From Terana coerulea (taxonomy: Eukaryota; Basidiomycota; Agaricomycetes; Polyporales; Phanerochaetaceae), in the NCBI GenBank assembly GCA_024811115.1, contig JAKOGH010000261.1, forward strand, positions 1 through 64,000: 64,000 bases of DNA, in the 5' to 3' direction. Every line of letters begins with the position of its first letter. Position 1 is the stretch's first letter. Below are positions 23,641-34,470 of the stretch, piece after piece. The notes beneath the pieces are model-generated. The model searched no databases, was not told where the DNA came from, and saw only the letters and a program-made list of their open reading frames with translations. Both the position numbers and the translations under genes were made by a program.

Positions 23641-24540
23641 CGGGAAATTATTCATGCATGTGCAATGGCATGTTATAGGTGTGGAGTAATATAATTAACA
23701 TTTGTGGACATCCACAGCCGAAGTTAAGCGGATTCCAGTGTGAGAAAAGCGAGGTTCAAGGATTCATTCCTATCAGCAGAGCAGAATACCATACAACAAT
23801 CATGCAGAAATGTTGTCCATATACATATGCATCTTTATAAACACATGTAGAATTCTTAAAATTTATCTAGATTTTCTAGTCTATGATTTACCCTGGCCAG
23901 TCCATAGCAGTAACAAAGTGTGGGCTCAAAATGCAAATAAAATACCACAAATCATGAAAATATTCAAGCATGTGTAAGAACATATTATGCGCGCCATAGA
24001 TCATAATTGGGACTTCATAACATCCACAACCTAAGCAATGGGGCTTACATTGCGAAGAAAGCAAGGTTTAAGGGCTTTATATCAGCAAAACAGCAAAATG
24101 GAATCTACAGAGCATTCAACCACGTTATTATATACATCTATGTCTTTACTAATATATTCATGATTATCTACATTTTTCTGACTTTTTAAATCTATGATTC
24201 ACTTTGGATAGTAAATAGCAACAACAAAGTGTGGTACTAAAATACTGATAGAATCATATAAATTACAAATATATTCTCCTATGTTTTAAAGCACATCTAA
24301 CGGATCTTCGAATATTGATAGTAATTTCCATAGCCTGTAGGCATATTATTGTGCTTACACTTACAATAAACTGGTATTATATGTGTAGCCAGTATTGTGA
24401 ATGCAGGACAACACCAAAATGCTAGATATATTCACATAAGATTTCTTCCTGCTCTGTAGCTTACCCGAATATGTTCAGAATTTGTGGAAATTTATTGGAA
24501 CAGGGGCTTAAAACGTTACAAAGTCAAAAGCTGCCCTTAT
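23641..24540 (-). repeat. ~310-bp satellite, about three units
   Basis: Degenerate tandem units begin near 23,628, 23,942 and 24,249. Each holds ACCATAAAT/ATTCATGCATGTG-like sequence, a GGGCTT motif and an AACAAAGTGTGG motif. The same unit occurs inverted at 36,560-36,920 and 41,910-42,530. One short ORF (24,007-24,189) lies inside the array. Confidence 0.65.
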
Positions 24541-24960
24541 GTGCAAGCAGTACAAAATGTTTCTTTGTAAATGCAGAAATTGTAAAAGATTACTGTAGTA
24601 AACTAAATATATATTATACAAGTGTATTACATCTTATTGTACCATAGCAAATGGTTTCAATTATAGTTTATCGCTATGGTTATATGTATGCTATTCCTTT
24701 TTGTATTTGACAAAGTTAATAAAGTTTTACACAAACATATGTAATTTGCTAAAGTAGTTTGTTTTATGCCTGTTTAAAAATTACTATAGCATTGCTACTG
24801 CTATTGTGTAGGACTAATTACTGTGGTTTAATAAAATACACAGATTGGCAGTAATTACTGCAAATACATTACACAAATAGTATTCGCTACTGACATATTT
24901 ATATAAATACTAATATACTTCATAGGAGTTACAGCGGCAGCGCTATTGGCTATTCTATTA
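24541..24960. other. AT-rich boundary, nothing recognised
   Basis: AT-rich sequence leading into the GC-richer island. The change in composition falls at about 24,930-25,050. No ORF or repeat identified. Confidence 0.45.
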
Positions 24961-25069
24961 AAAGACTCATTGTTCTTTGTCTCTCAGCATGCAGCCTCAA
25001 TGAAGCATTGAGAATATCTAACCTCTTTATATATCGACACAGATGCAGAGCGTGGACCCAAGCCAATGT

Positions 25070-25290
25070 CAATGCCTCAAAGCGCGCACTGCACAACGAC
25101 GAGATTCAATAGCTAGGAATTGATGGCCTAGTACTGCATAGAGCAGGAGTTGGCGCAATGTCAAGTCAAATGGCTGCTTCTGGAATGTCAGATTGCGCGG
25201 TATAAGCAGGACAGGGAGACACTATGGCGCTTTGCGTATGAAGAGCATGTTAATCTATTAGCTGATCTTAACCGTAACTTCGCATAGAAG
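25070..25290 (+). pseudogene. C-terminal protein fragment, unknown family
   Basis: One frame reads QVKWLLLECQIARYKQDRE, then TLWRFAYEEHVNLLADLNR, and stops at about 25,287. This looks like a helical C-terminus, possibly of a large fungal transposase-type protein, but I cannot assign it. Upstream frames are broken. Confidence 0.3.
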
Positions 25291-28200
25291 GGGGCATATG
25301 ATTGAATGCCATGTACATATGTCTAAGAAAATAGATAATTGCAAGGGATGTAGATATACACGGCACGCCGCTGCCATACATCACTGATAGCCCTATTGAG
25401 CGTATTAGAGCCATGATGAAACTGTTTTGTGCTTCGCGTTGATGGTAACATATATGCAAAGGATTTTCTGTTGTAGCACTTAATATGCTGCACGTTTTCC
25501 GTACTGAAGTACCATTCAAGTTCCTGAGTAGTGGGTAGACTGTGTAGACTAACGGCAACGAGTTACTGGCATTGGGACTTGCATTGAGAGGCATTTCATG
25601 TCGGTGCTTAAAGTAGAACTTCACCCAACCTGTGTTCAGCAGTGCGCCGGAAATATGAATCAATCTGATTCTTTTCACTATCGTATTGCTATTAGCCAAA
25701 GCTGCAGCTCACACTGTCTGCATTCTGCAACAGTAGAGCTCGAGCATTCTCGATAAACAACACACGTTTTCCCTCCGTTAGACCAGAGCAGATTGGATAG
25801 ACCACTCAGGCAATTCACTGCTAAGCACTCACTCGGTGAGCATCTGTGCGTGCTCCAGCGCGTAATCTTCAAAAATCGCCTTCTCTGCGCCTCTACTGTT
25901 TTGTTGGCTGATACGATTTCCCTCCCCAGCAGGATGATGTCTCCTGTCAGCCATGTCCTAGCAATACAGCAGCCATGCTTATACATTTAGCGCACAGCCT
26001 TTTTCCTTGGCGCCTTCTCACTACTACCCAAAGCCTCGCTTGTAGGCTCTCATCTGCAATCATGTCTCTCAGCGAAGTCTTGCTGATTGTTGCAAATGAC
26101 TGCACAACGCCTGCCGAACCATAATTTGGCTGAGAGCGGCGACGAGTGGGAGGGGCAATGAGAGCATCTGTGGAAAGAGGTGTATGACGCACATTGGTGG
26201 TCCACCAAAACCCGTGACTCACTGCCATTTATATTCGGCAGATCTCCTCATCTCTCACTTCAACAGCCCCTCCTCGGCAGCAGCAGCGACGACTTCGGGT
26301 TGTGCAGGCTCAACGGGCTCTGCACGTGCACGAGAACGCTTTTAGCCTTGGTCGAGCCAGACTGACGTGGGGGATGAAAGCCGGTATAAGGTGAGGGACT
26401 GACTTCAGAGTACATCAGAGTTACGTAACTTTACCTTCGATACCATTTCTGTTAGATATGCGAGGCTCTGCTGTAACTTTACAGTACCATGTCAGCCCTG
26501 ACTTACAAATGCCTAATATTTATCCGACCGTGTGTTCGCTCTGCGTGCGCGATTTGCTCTTGCCCATGGATTGAACGGTTGCGGGCTCTGGTCCGAGTTG
26601 CCTTCTGACCAGGAGTCAAGGCATCGCTGTGGCCTTGACTTCTGCATGTTTCGCAGCTGCTGATCTTTGACCCATTGCCAGCAGTAGTAGTTCTGCGAGG
26701 GAGGATGCACTACAAACATAGCGCTACAACTCGAGAGGAGGCGATGGGCGAAGGAGGGAGCAAAGAAAACTTTGCATGCGCGCGGGCATTGCTGAGGTAA
26801 GCCAGTTCTGGAGGCTCGCTTGCTCCTGCCTGCGCTGAGCCCCCTATGGTCCTGTCTCGCTTGGCTTATTTTACGCACAGCATGTTTGCATTTTACGTAG
26901 GCTGCTTCACATCCTTCACCTGCCATGAGTATGCTGTGCATATAGCGCAAACCGAGAACACTACCTGCAACCCTTGCATGAATCGAGTGAATATTCCCGA
27001 GTCTGTAGGCGTGGTCGACCCTCATCTCCAAGTCCGTGCCAGCCGGGAAGTCGGCAACGTACATTTCATCTCGTTGAAGCCAGAACTGCGACAGCGATCA
27101 CTGACATCGGATATCCCACCGTCCTCTGTCTCAGATGGACAGTCCGATGTAGATCCTTCGCACTGAGAGTCTGATGAGGACGATGAAGATCTTGAGCGCA
27201 ACGATGCAGAGCCACGATGGGAGCCACCTCGCCCACACACTTCACCTCATTCAGAGCTTCGCTGATTAATACATCATTCCTGTATACGTTTTGTGGATTA
27301 TGGTCTCACGTAGATTATTTAAGTCCGTCAGCCTACAATACTTACAGAACAGCATTCTTGATAACACTGTGCTGCCACCGTGTATATGCCTACGAGAGCA
27401 TACGGACATTTTCCAGATTCTCCTGGAATTTGTTGTAGACATGCAACTGCTGAACAACCGCTCTCCAGTCCGCCTCGTTCACGCCGTTCGCTGCATCCTT
27501 GATTTTCGCATACCTTGCCCAGTTATCCATGTACAGTGAAGCAACAACGTTGGCGGCCATGAACGAGGCTGTTCAGTGCTTTCACAACAAGAAGAGAGAA
27601 GAGCATCTTTGTCAACCTCAGCATACAATCGGACTTCAACTTTCCAAAGCTCCATTTTGCATTTCAGCATTCCGGCTTCCTTACGCAGTGGTTTGGAACG
27701 GCAGACAACTTCCACACTGAGTATACCTCCAGACGACTTTATAGCTCGAGCGAAGGGAAAATATCCTTCGTCATGACCGATACATCAAGCAATGCGAGCC
27801 GAGCAGGGACGGCAACCGCTCACAGGTGCTCAACTATCTCCACTCAAACATGGATAGCCACGTTAGGATGACTCGGGATCGGTCTCTCAAGGCTGTTTCC
27901 TTCAAGCAGCTTGCGACTTACTATGGTGCTGTTAATTTCCACGACTGCAGTTTGCGAAGGTGCCTGTTTCTCATAAGGCAAAGTTGTGGGAAGACGACTT
28001 TCCTCGATATCACCACGCATCTGATGACTTTGAGCACTGTAAGCCCGGAAAGTCGAGACGAGTACGAATATAGATGGTGAATGTTGCTGATCACCAATTA
28101 AGGTGGTGGTAAGATGGTGACTGGTTAATGTGATGGTGAAACTAGCTACGTACGGAATCCCCAGCCAAGGCAGTGAATGTACCTGGGCGCTCCCGGCTGG

Positions 28201-28843
28201 GTTGCCTTTTGGGAGTCGTTCATCACACCAACGTCCATTGGTGAACTTCACCTACCTGCTCCCAACGGCCACTCATCAGCAGCGCCTCGGCAGTACCGAC
28301 ACCAAACTCCCGGCTGAAACCAGACGGCAGGCTGACTCACCACGGCTTGCCGTGTTTCCCCGAGTCAGATGTCGGTGTTGGCTACTTATGTCGAACTAAA
28401 TTCCCTCTTACTGTGTCTTGCACTTGTTCTCTCGCGTCTCCTACGACATACTGGCTCTGCTCACAAGAGGACACGCTCTCGATAAATCTTGCATACATTC
28501 GCTGCTCTACATATCAAGTCAAGCTCGTATTGAAGCAAGTCATACACCAGCCTGAAACCTCAGCAGAAAGCCTCAAGCCGCCGCTGCCAAGCATCAACAA
28601 GTCAATGGTGTGCGTGCCCCAGTGCCCCGGGTCCCGGGAAGATGAAGAAAGCCACTAGGGTCGAGGTTGAGCGCATGCCGTATGTTGTTTCGTATCCACT
28701 CAATGGTTCAATGTGCTGTACAAACCCCAGTGCGAAGCGGACGCAGGGTGAGTTGAATGACGGTTCAGCATCACCAACGACTGTAAATAGCCTTGCGTTT
28801 GCAGTCGAGCTCAGTAGCATCACTTACCCTGTGTAGTACCATC
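25291..28843. other. GC-richer island, part 1: short ORFs on both strands, no gene assigned
   Basis: Composition is clearly richer in G+C and CpG than the flanks. The longest ORFs are 26,513-27,064 (-, 183 codons, no domain), 25,268-25,699 (-), 27,844-28,251 (-) and 27,022-27,240 (-, Ser-rich, runs of SSSSSS). None shows motifs I recognise and none stays open with its neighbours. Possible decayed multi-exon genes. Confidence 0.4.
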
Positions 28844-28850
28844 TGAACAA

Positions 28851-29557
28851 GTAGTCTCGTGACCAGCCTCTCCAATGACCCAATTTAGAAATTGGATCAG
28901 GAGAGTCTGGTGCCTAACGGCGGACAGGGGGTTTGCGTTCGTCCATTTCTCGGCGAGCGCTTAGCTTCCTCGAGACTCGAGGTTCGACTCCCTCCGTCTA
29001 CGTCTGACTATAGTACCACATAAATGTATGGCCACACTGAGACTGAATATTTAACATTTGTAACAATTTTTGCGGAATAGATTGGGCGACGGCACAGTGT
29101 CACCGCTCAGTTGGCTGAGCAACACTGCCCAGCCCGAGCAGTCCTATAGTTTCCACTCGATGGAATATCACAAAATGCACACAGTTAGCCTTCAGTACCA
29201 AGACTATGTGAGATAAGGCCGTAAGCAATGCCCCAGAAGCATGTTCCGCCGCATAACCTATCTGCTGGACCTGTTTCTACCGCATTCATTTGTGTGTCCG
29301 TCTAAGAGGCCCAGCGAGCACAAGAAATTGTTATTATTTTTTATAAATCATAAAACAATGCTCAAGTATTGATATTACACTTCCTGAGCGTGTGCTACAA
29401 TAATGTGACACAGGGAGTCGAACCTCGAGTCTCGAGGAAGCTAAGCGCTCGCCGAGAAATGGACGAACGCAAACCCCCTGTCCGCCGTTGGCGGGCACCA
29501 GACTCTCCTGATCCAATTTCTAAATTGGGTCATTGGAGAGGCTGGTCACGAGACTAC
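28851..29557. mobile_element. Foldback element, 707 bp, ~145-bp near-identical inverted arms
   Basis: The left arm 28,851-28,993 and right arm 29,412-29,557 are inverted copies that differ mainly by one 3-bp indel (TGGTGCCTAACGG against TGGTGCCCGCCAACGG). The direct repeat TGAACAA flanks the element (28,844-28,850 and 29,558-29,564). The inner end of each arm carries GGTTCGACTCC, a match to the Pol III B-box. No transposase ORF is present. The near-identity of the arms suggests a recent or gene-converted element. Confidence 0.8.
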
Positions 29558-30215
29558 TGAACAAGAAGCACTCGACGAGCTCCTTGCTCAGATGCGCATT
29601 AAACATACTGCAGAGAAGTCAGGTAAGTGAGTTTCGCGTACTATCTTGACATCATGCTTACTTTGCCCTCCATGGTATATAATCCTCGAGAAGCATCGAT
29701 CAACTGCAAGCTGCCCAACAGACCACTCAGCAGAATGCGGCAACAATTGATGAGTAGGCTGCCGCAATTGCCGCTGCCGCCACCGATAGTGATTACTCTG
29801 CAGGGTGTTCTCCTCTCAGCAATAACGTGGCTATCCCAAAACTGAAAGGAAGGTTCAACATTTGTATGGCCATGGATATCGACACTGGTGACTTCGCAGC
29901 CATACAAGTGAGTCATGTTGATCTGACTACCACCGCATTACTAATCTGACTATTACCTTCACGGCGTTGGCGCCATCTGGGTGAACAAGTCTCATGCGTG
30001 GAGTGCGACTGAACCCAGGAATTCTGCGCGTACCATTCTGACAAGCTCAGGCTCCTCCATTACAGTGTGAGTTGTCTTGTATTCTCAGATGCATTCGTCC
30101 TGGCTGACTGCTATTGACATAACTCAGGCAAGACAGAATGCATCTTGCGCTCATATCCTACCAAAACAAGTGGGCAATTTCCGTGATCATCAAGCAGTAC
30201 AAGTAGAACTGACGC
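29558..30215 (+). pseudogene. Remnant of a spliced gene of an unidentified multicopy family
   Basis: The target-side sequence reads PSEQEALDELLAQMRIKHTA up to a donor AG|GTAAGT at 29,622. A later stretch reads QLQAAQQTTQQNAATIDE, stop, AAAIAAAATDSDYSAG, then AIPKLKGRFNICMAMDIDTG before GTGAGT (~29,908). An intron with GTGAGT...TTGAC...ACTCAG (about 30,067-30,127) and the piece LISYQNKWAISVIIKQYK (ending ~30,209) follow. It resembles uncharacterised repeat-associated proteins of mushroom fungi, but the match is from memory of shape only. Confidence 0.35.
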
Positions 30216-30841
30216 AAGACATTGAGTAGTGTGGTCGATGTTAGGCTCGGGCGTTGTCGCAGGCTGCATAAGCGCGCTTCACGCCTATGATACTGGTTTT
30301 ACGAGCATTAATATTGTATTTTAGTACGTAAAATATTCTGTTCCGAGCTTCTACTATTTCTCTTGTACCAGTGAAATACATACTGTGTAGTGCTTGACCA
30401 ATGCAATTTATTGTAAATTATTTGGTGTGCAGAATTTCCAACGGGCCGCTGCAGCAAGCTATCCAATCTCGATGCTGTAGGCAGACATCACCATTTGCGC
30501 TAGTGCCTTTCACTTCATATGAAGTCACGCATGGTGTTGAAAATACCTGTCTCAAGAAGCTATCTAGGTTGGTGAAAACTACTGCCCAAGCGCCTGTTCT
30601 ACTCCTTACTTTGCATGGTGAATACCCCCAAGCACCGAAATAGGTCAAGGGGGGCAGATGGTGAATTGGACATGGGGCGGGCGAACTCCACCATCTGGAC
30701 TGCCATCGTAGAGAGTGAACCGCACCGATCCCTGGTTCTGGCGCTAGCGATTGCATAGGTATTATTCCTACGTTCTTTCGGGGTAATCACCACTTTATCG
30801 GGTGTTTCGCATGGTGAAAATCACCTGCCCCTGGGCACGCA
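30216..30841. other. GC-richer island, part 2, no gene assigned
   Basis: ORFs 30,401-30,643 (+) and 30,418-30,756 (-) overlap on opposite strands, and neither has a recognisable motif. Short direct repeats around GCATGGTGAA occur at about 30,613 and 30,809. Confidence 0.4.
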
Positions 30842-31371
30842 GTGGAGGTTGCCTATTGCAGCTCAGCGCGCTTTAATGCACGAGGGCGTGTGGTTCCAGG
30901 TCGTTTTGACACCGCTCTTGTCAAAGATGGTCGTGTTCGTGGTGGTGCCGTCGGCGTTCATGGCGCGTACATGCAAATCTCAAGTCTCGCCTGCGCCTTA
31001 TCTAACGCGTTGAGCAGGGTATCGCGTCGGGAGGATTAGGACGGTATTCGCACCCCCGAAGCAACAGCTTCCTGTCCTCTCTGCTCAGTATAATCCACCG
31101 CAATACCGAGGCTTACGTCGATTATCTCACTGACTTTGCGCAGCCGGACCCTGTGCATGGCATGTACAAGGTCTCTCGCGCGACACAGCAAAGTAATCTC
31201 GGCCAGCATTATTCCATTCCATTAGATAAGGTTCGACGTACGATTCAGTTGTACCCGAGTTTTGGCCATCACGTTCCTCAGGACTGGACCAGTAGCAATG
31301 TATTAAATCGTAGCGATGAGTTCTTTGTGAACTTGTATACAGATCGACATGTACATGGCACAGTAGTCTAA
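30842..31371 (+). pseudogene. C-terminal fragment of a Plavaka/CACTA-like transposase-type protein
   Basis: Two adjacent frames give PGRFDTALVKDGRVRGGAVG (30,842-31,039), then AYVDYLTDFAQPDPVHGMYK, and IPLDKVRRTIQLYPSFG followed by WTSSNVLNRSDEFFVNLYTD and RH near the stop at 31,369-31,371. Repeat-associated proteins in mushroom genomes, including Plavaka-type transposases, commonly end in RFDT-V, DP-HGLYKV and W-S-NVL---F-VN-F-DRH patterns. One frameshift is needed near 31,030. The protein ending is seen; the superfamily is inferred. Confidence 0.45.
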
Positions 31372-32201
31372 CAAAATGACATGTAAATTCACTAATGGAT
31401 ATAATTGATGGCGAAGCGTGAGGTCTGAGGGGCAAACTTACTTCACTCGACACCCACGCTTTCCTCCTCTCATCTACACTATCCACCATCAAGCATTGTT
31501 CCGTTCGTTACATCCAGCTATCACGACATATGTCTAACTTATTTCCTGCTGCGAGTACAACAGCGGCGATGACATATATGAGCCATCCCAGGTGGTCAAA
31601 GATAGTCAGTTGAGGGAAACACTTGAGAGCGCCAAGGCCGAAATTCTAAGGAGGTTCGAGCCTGGTGTCCCAAAGCTTTAGAGCATATACATGGGTAAGC
31701 AAACGTACATAACAATATATATACATTATCTTGAACTCACTATGCCAGATTTTACATCCATGGAGGCGCGCTTGATCTGCAGACGACCGACTCTAAATAC
31801 GTGTGCATATTGACGAAGGAATCCACAGACTCCCAAGCGACAATTGCGCCAAACTATGCTTCCATCGGTGTGTGCAGGCCTCCGCTGACAAGAAAGCTAC
31901 TGGCCTTGATTCGGGGGAAAGCGGCAGGGAAAGCATACTACTCTCGCAGTGTCTGACGGGACAGTGCCAGTGTATATACGCTGTAACCCCAGGAAAAGCC
32001 AATCGTCCTGCAAATGGGCCAACGCGACCTTATGTCGGTCTGCACGCTGCACCTCAGGATACAGAGCTTACAGCGATAGTGAAACTTGAAGGTGTGTAAA
32101 ATTTGAGGCGAGAGACTGTTCATTGATAGTAAGGCACCAACATATTCCTCCGATGGCAGGGCAAGGAGAAATAAATCAAGCCACAACTATACCCCACTGC
32201 C
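31372..32201 (+). pseudogene. Exon-like fragments, unknown protein
   Basis: Frames without stops include DIYEPSQVVKDSQLRETLES (to a stop at ~31,680) and, from ~31,750, YIHGGALDLQTTDSKYVCIL continuing through SIGVCRPPLTRKLLALIRG to about 31,950. No family recognised; possibly a decayed host gene or transposon cargo. Confidence 0.3.
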
Positions 32202-32720
32202 TTGGTACTCCCTCTGCTGTCTGACGCCGATGCCGACGTCGAATCGAAGACTAAACATTGCTCTCGTTTGCGGAACATTGAAGCTTGGAACACAACCAAT
32301 GCTACGTCAACAACTACTCTCCAGCTCGCTGCCCTCGCCACTGAGGATAGGGTTTCTGACTTCGACCCAGATGTCCCGGTTCACGGTGCAGAAAGAGCAT
32401 TACCTGATGCGCTTCCTGGCGCCCCAAATTTGAGTTTGGCGGGCCACAACAGTGAAGAGGACGCTATCCCGGAGTACCTGATGAGGGTACGGAGTGGGGA
32501 CAGGTATGTCCAGTACCTTGACACATGACAAAAATTATAGTTGCTCGTCGACTTTGTTGAAAAAAGCCCGGCACGCCCACGCCGTTTGGGTCGCAGGATT
32601 TGGAGATGCTCGAAACCCAGGACTTGCATCGGATATGTTAATATCGCGAGTACCACAATGGAGAAGAGGTCCACCACTATATAGCGGAAACAGGAAGAGA
32701 CGGTGGGGGTCAAGTGAGTC
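32202..32720 (+). pseudogene. Two exon-like blocks with a 38-nt intron candidate
   Basis: The first block (32,202-32,500) encodes an acidic, Thr/Ala-rich stretch ending EEDAIPEYLMRVRSGD. A GTATGT...CTTGAC...TATAG intron candidate (about 32,501-32,540) follows. The second block reads SQDLEMLETQDLHRI and, after a stop, YREYHNGEEVHHYIAETGRD up to AAGTGAG at ~32,716. Codon-like regularity suggests former coding sequence, but I do not recognise it. Confidence 0.3.
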
Positions 32721-33443
32721 GTGAGAGTTGCGTTCGACGGCGAGCTGTCTTGTTCATAACGTGTTCAAGCTTTGTGACAGGGAGGTAGGCAAGAAGCATG
32801 CGACCACGCTGCGACGGCTGACTACATGTCTTTAGGAAGGTTGCCAAATGTGAGATAGGCAGGATACACCGCTTTTTGCGGAACAGCGCCAGCTGTATCT
32901 TGTCCGAAAATACAGCATGATGATGAGAACTACTTTCGCACAAGGTCTGTTGGCCTCAAGTGCATTCTGTACAAAATAATTGTCGGACACATCATTCGCT
33001 GTGAGACTGCACTTGTATACGAACTTGGGTTTCTCACCACCACCTTCCCATGTGCATACTATGATAAAGCCGCATTGTGTGGTTTGGATTGCTGTTTGAC
33101 GTTCACGAAGAAAGAGCGATTTAACGCATACAAGCGCACCACGAAAATGAATGTCGTATGATTCACCCGTGACGACATTCTCCTCGCAGATAAAACGGGG
33201 ACGGTCTGCCGGCAGCAGATCGGCGACGGCGTTAAGGTCACAGCGATTCTTGAGCGATTGGCCTAGCGTTTCGTGGACCTACCAGTGATACATGTGGTGT
33301 GGTCCACGTAGCTTTGTCCAGCGCGTCAACTTCTACTCCAGCTTATTGGCAAAGGGCCCCGAGTTGTAGCATTGTTTAGACTCTAATCAGGGCGGCGCGG
33401 CGTCCGAGCCAATCGCGCGCAGGTAGGCTTTGTAGGCAGCATA
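32721..33443. other. GC-richer island, part 3, no gene assigned
   Basis: Short ORFs (32,710-32,943 and 33,059-33,241, both minus) have no recognisable features. The island ends where M1-a begins. Confidence 0.4.
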
Positions 33444-34468
33444 CAGTGGCGGTCAAAAGTAATGCGCATCAGTAATTTGGCCTCAAGTTTATTTAGCCAT
33501 ATCTTTCTAGCTAGAAATAAAGTATATATTACTTTAGTAAGAACATACTACAGCTGCTGAGATGATATAATGTTGTAACCATACTATGCCCATTTGATCA
33601 TAGCTTTTCATGCATAAGCAATAATGAAAAACATCTTATTGCTGCAGCACTTATATTTAATAACATTTCTACAGCTCTGGGTCTAAATGGCTTTGTGGAT
33701 ATGCCATCACCTTGGGACTGCCTCGGGCAGTCAGTCACCGGCAATTGCGTCGCAGGTTCGAATCCTGCAAAAACCACCAGGGAGTTTTAGTGGATATTGC
33801 TCAAGTTAGCTAAGTCCCACAGTATTTCGCCCAAAATGGCACTATAGGTCTGGGTAAACGCATTTCTTCCTGGAGGACTAGCGCCTTCCTATTGAACTTA
33901 AATTGTTTTATGATACTTTGCTAAGGTCAACAGGCTAGACTAAGTCCGTTGTGTTATTCTAATAAAGCCCTCAAAAAAAAAAACTAAAGCTCTATATAAA
34001 GCAAATACATATGTGTAACATTTTTCATTTGCACTAATTAGATCATAAAAATGAGGCATTAGATAGTGTAGGCATTATATTATTTACTAAGCTGGTAAGA
34101 AAATAAGTAGATAATGGATATTGCAATATCAAGATGTTTTCCATTATTGCTTTTGTATTAGAACCTATAATGAAATGAGCATGATATAGTTATAAACCTG
34201 CACCATCTTAGCAGTTTTATTATGTACTTACTAAAGCAATATGTATTTTATTAATGAAGCTATAACTGTAACAAGTGATATTGTAAATTCCGACTATTTG
34301 CACGCTATAGTTATTATCATTACCATATGTGGTAATCTGTACATAGTCAAAATTAGATATCAGTTATAGCTGTATAATAATATTTTCGTTATATGCTAAA
34401 GCTTAGAAAAATGTAGCTAAATGAACTTGAGGCCAAATTACTGCTGTGCATTACTTTGACTGCCATTG
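33444..34468. mobile_element. M1-a: Tc1/mariner-like TIR element with a SINE inside (1,025 bp)
   Basis: Its ends are CAGTGGCGGTCAAAAGTAAT and the inverse of ATTACTTTGACTGCCATTG. Inverted arms run for about 70 bp (AGTAATTTGGCCTCAAGTT, then TTTAGC). TA flanks both ends (33,442-33,443 and 34,469-34,470). Without the 305-bp SINE and one 10-bp target copy it is about 710 bp, near the size of M1-b. No transposase ORF. Confidence 0.8.
33679..33983 (+). mobile_element. tRNA-derived SINE (305 bp)
   Basis: The head carries a Pol III A-box (TGGCTTTGTGG, 33,688-33,698) and a B-box (GGTTCGAATCC, 33,755-33,765). The B-box lies in a perfect T-arm, GCAGG-TTCGAAT-CCTGC. The tail is a run of 11 A at 33,973-33,983. 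Near-identical repeats CTACAGCTCT (33,669-33,678) and CTAAAGCTCT (33,984-33,993) flank it. Head, body, A-tail and target duplication together define a SINE. The A-box shape points to a Leu/Ser-type tRNA origin. A functional tRNA is unlikely because the anticodon arm is poor. Confidence 0.7.
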
Positions 34469-34470
34469 TA

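Noticed and set aside
26513..27064. 183-codon minus ORF as a gene
   Set aside because: No domain, low-complexity stretches and overlapping plus-strand ORFs; GC-rich DNA gives long chance ORFs.
33681..33780. Functional tRNA gene
   Set aside because: A- and B-boxes are good, but the anticodon arm and acceptor stem do not fold properly, and an A-tail with target repeats shows a SINE.
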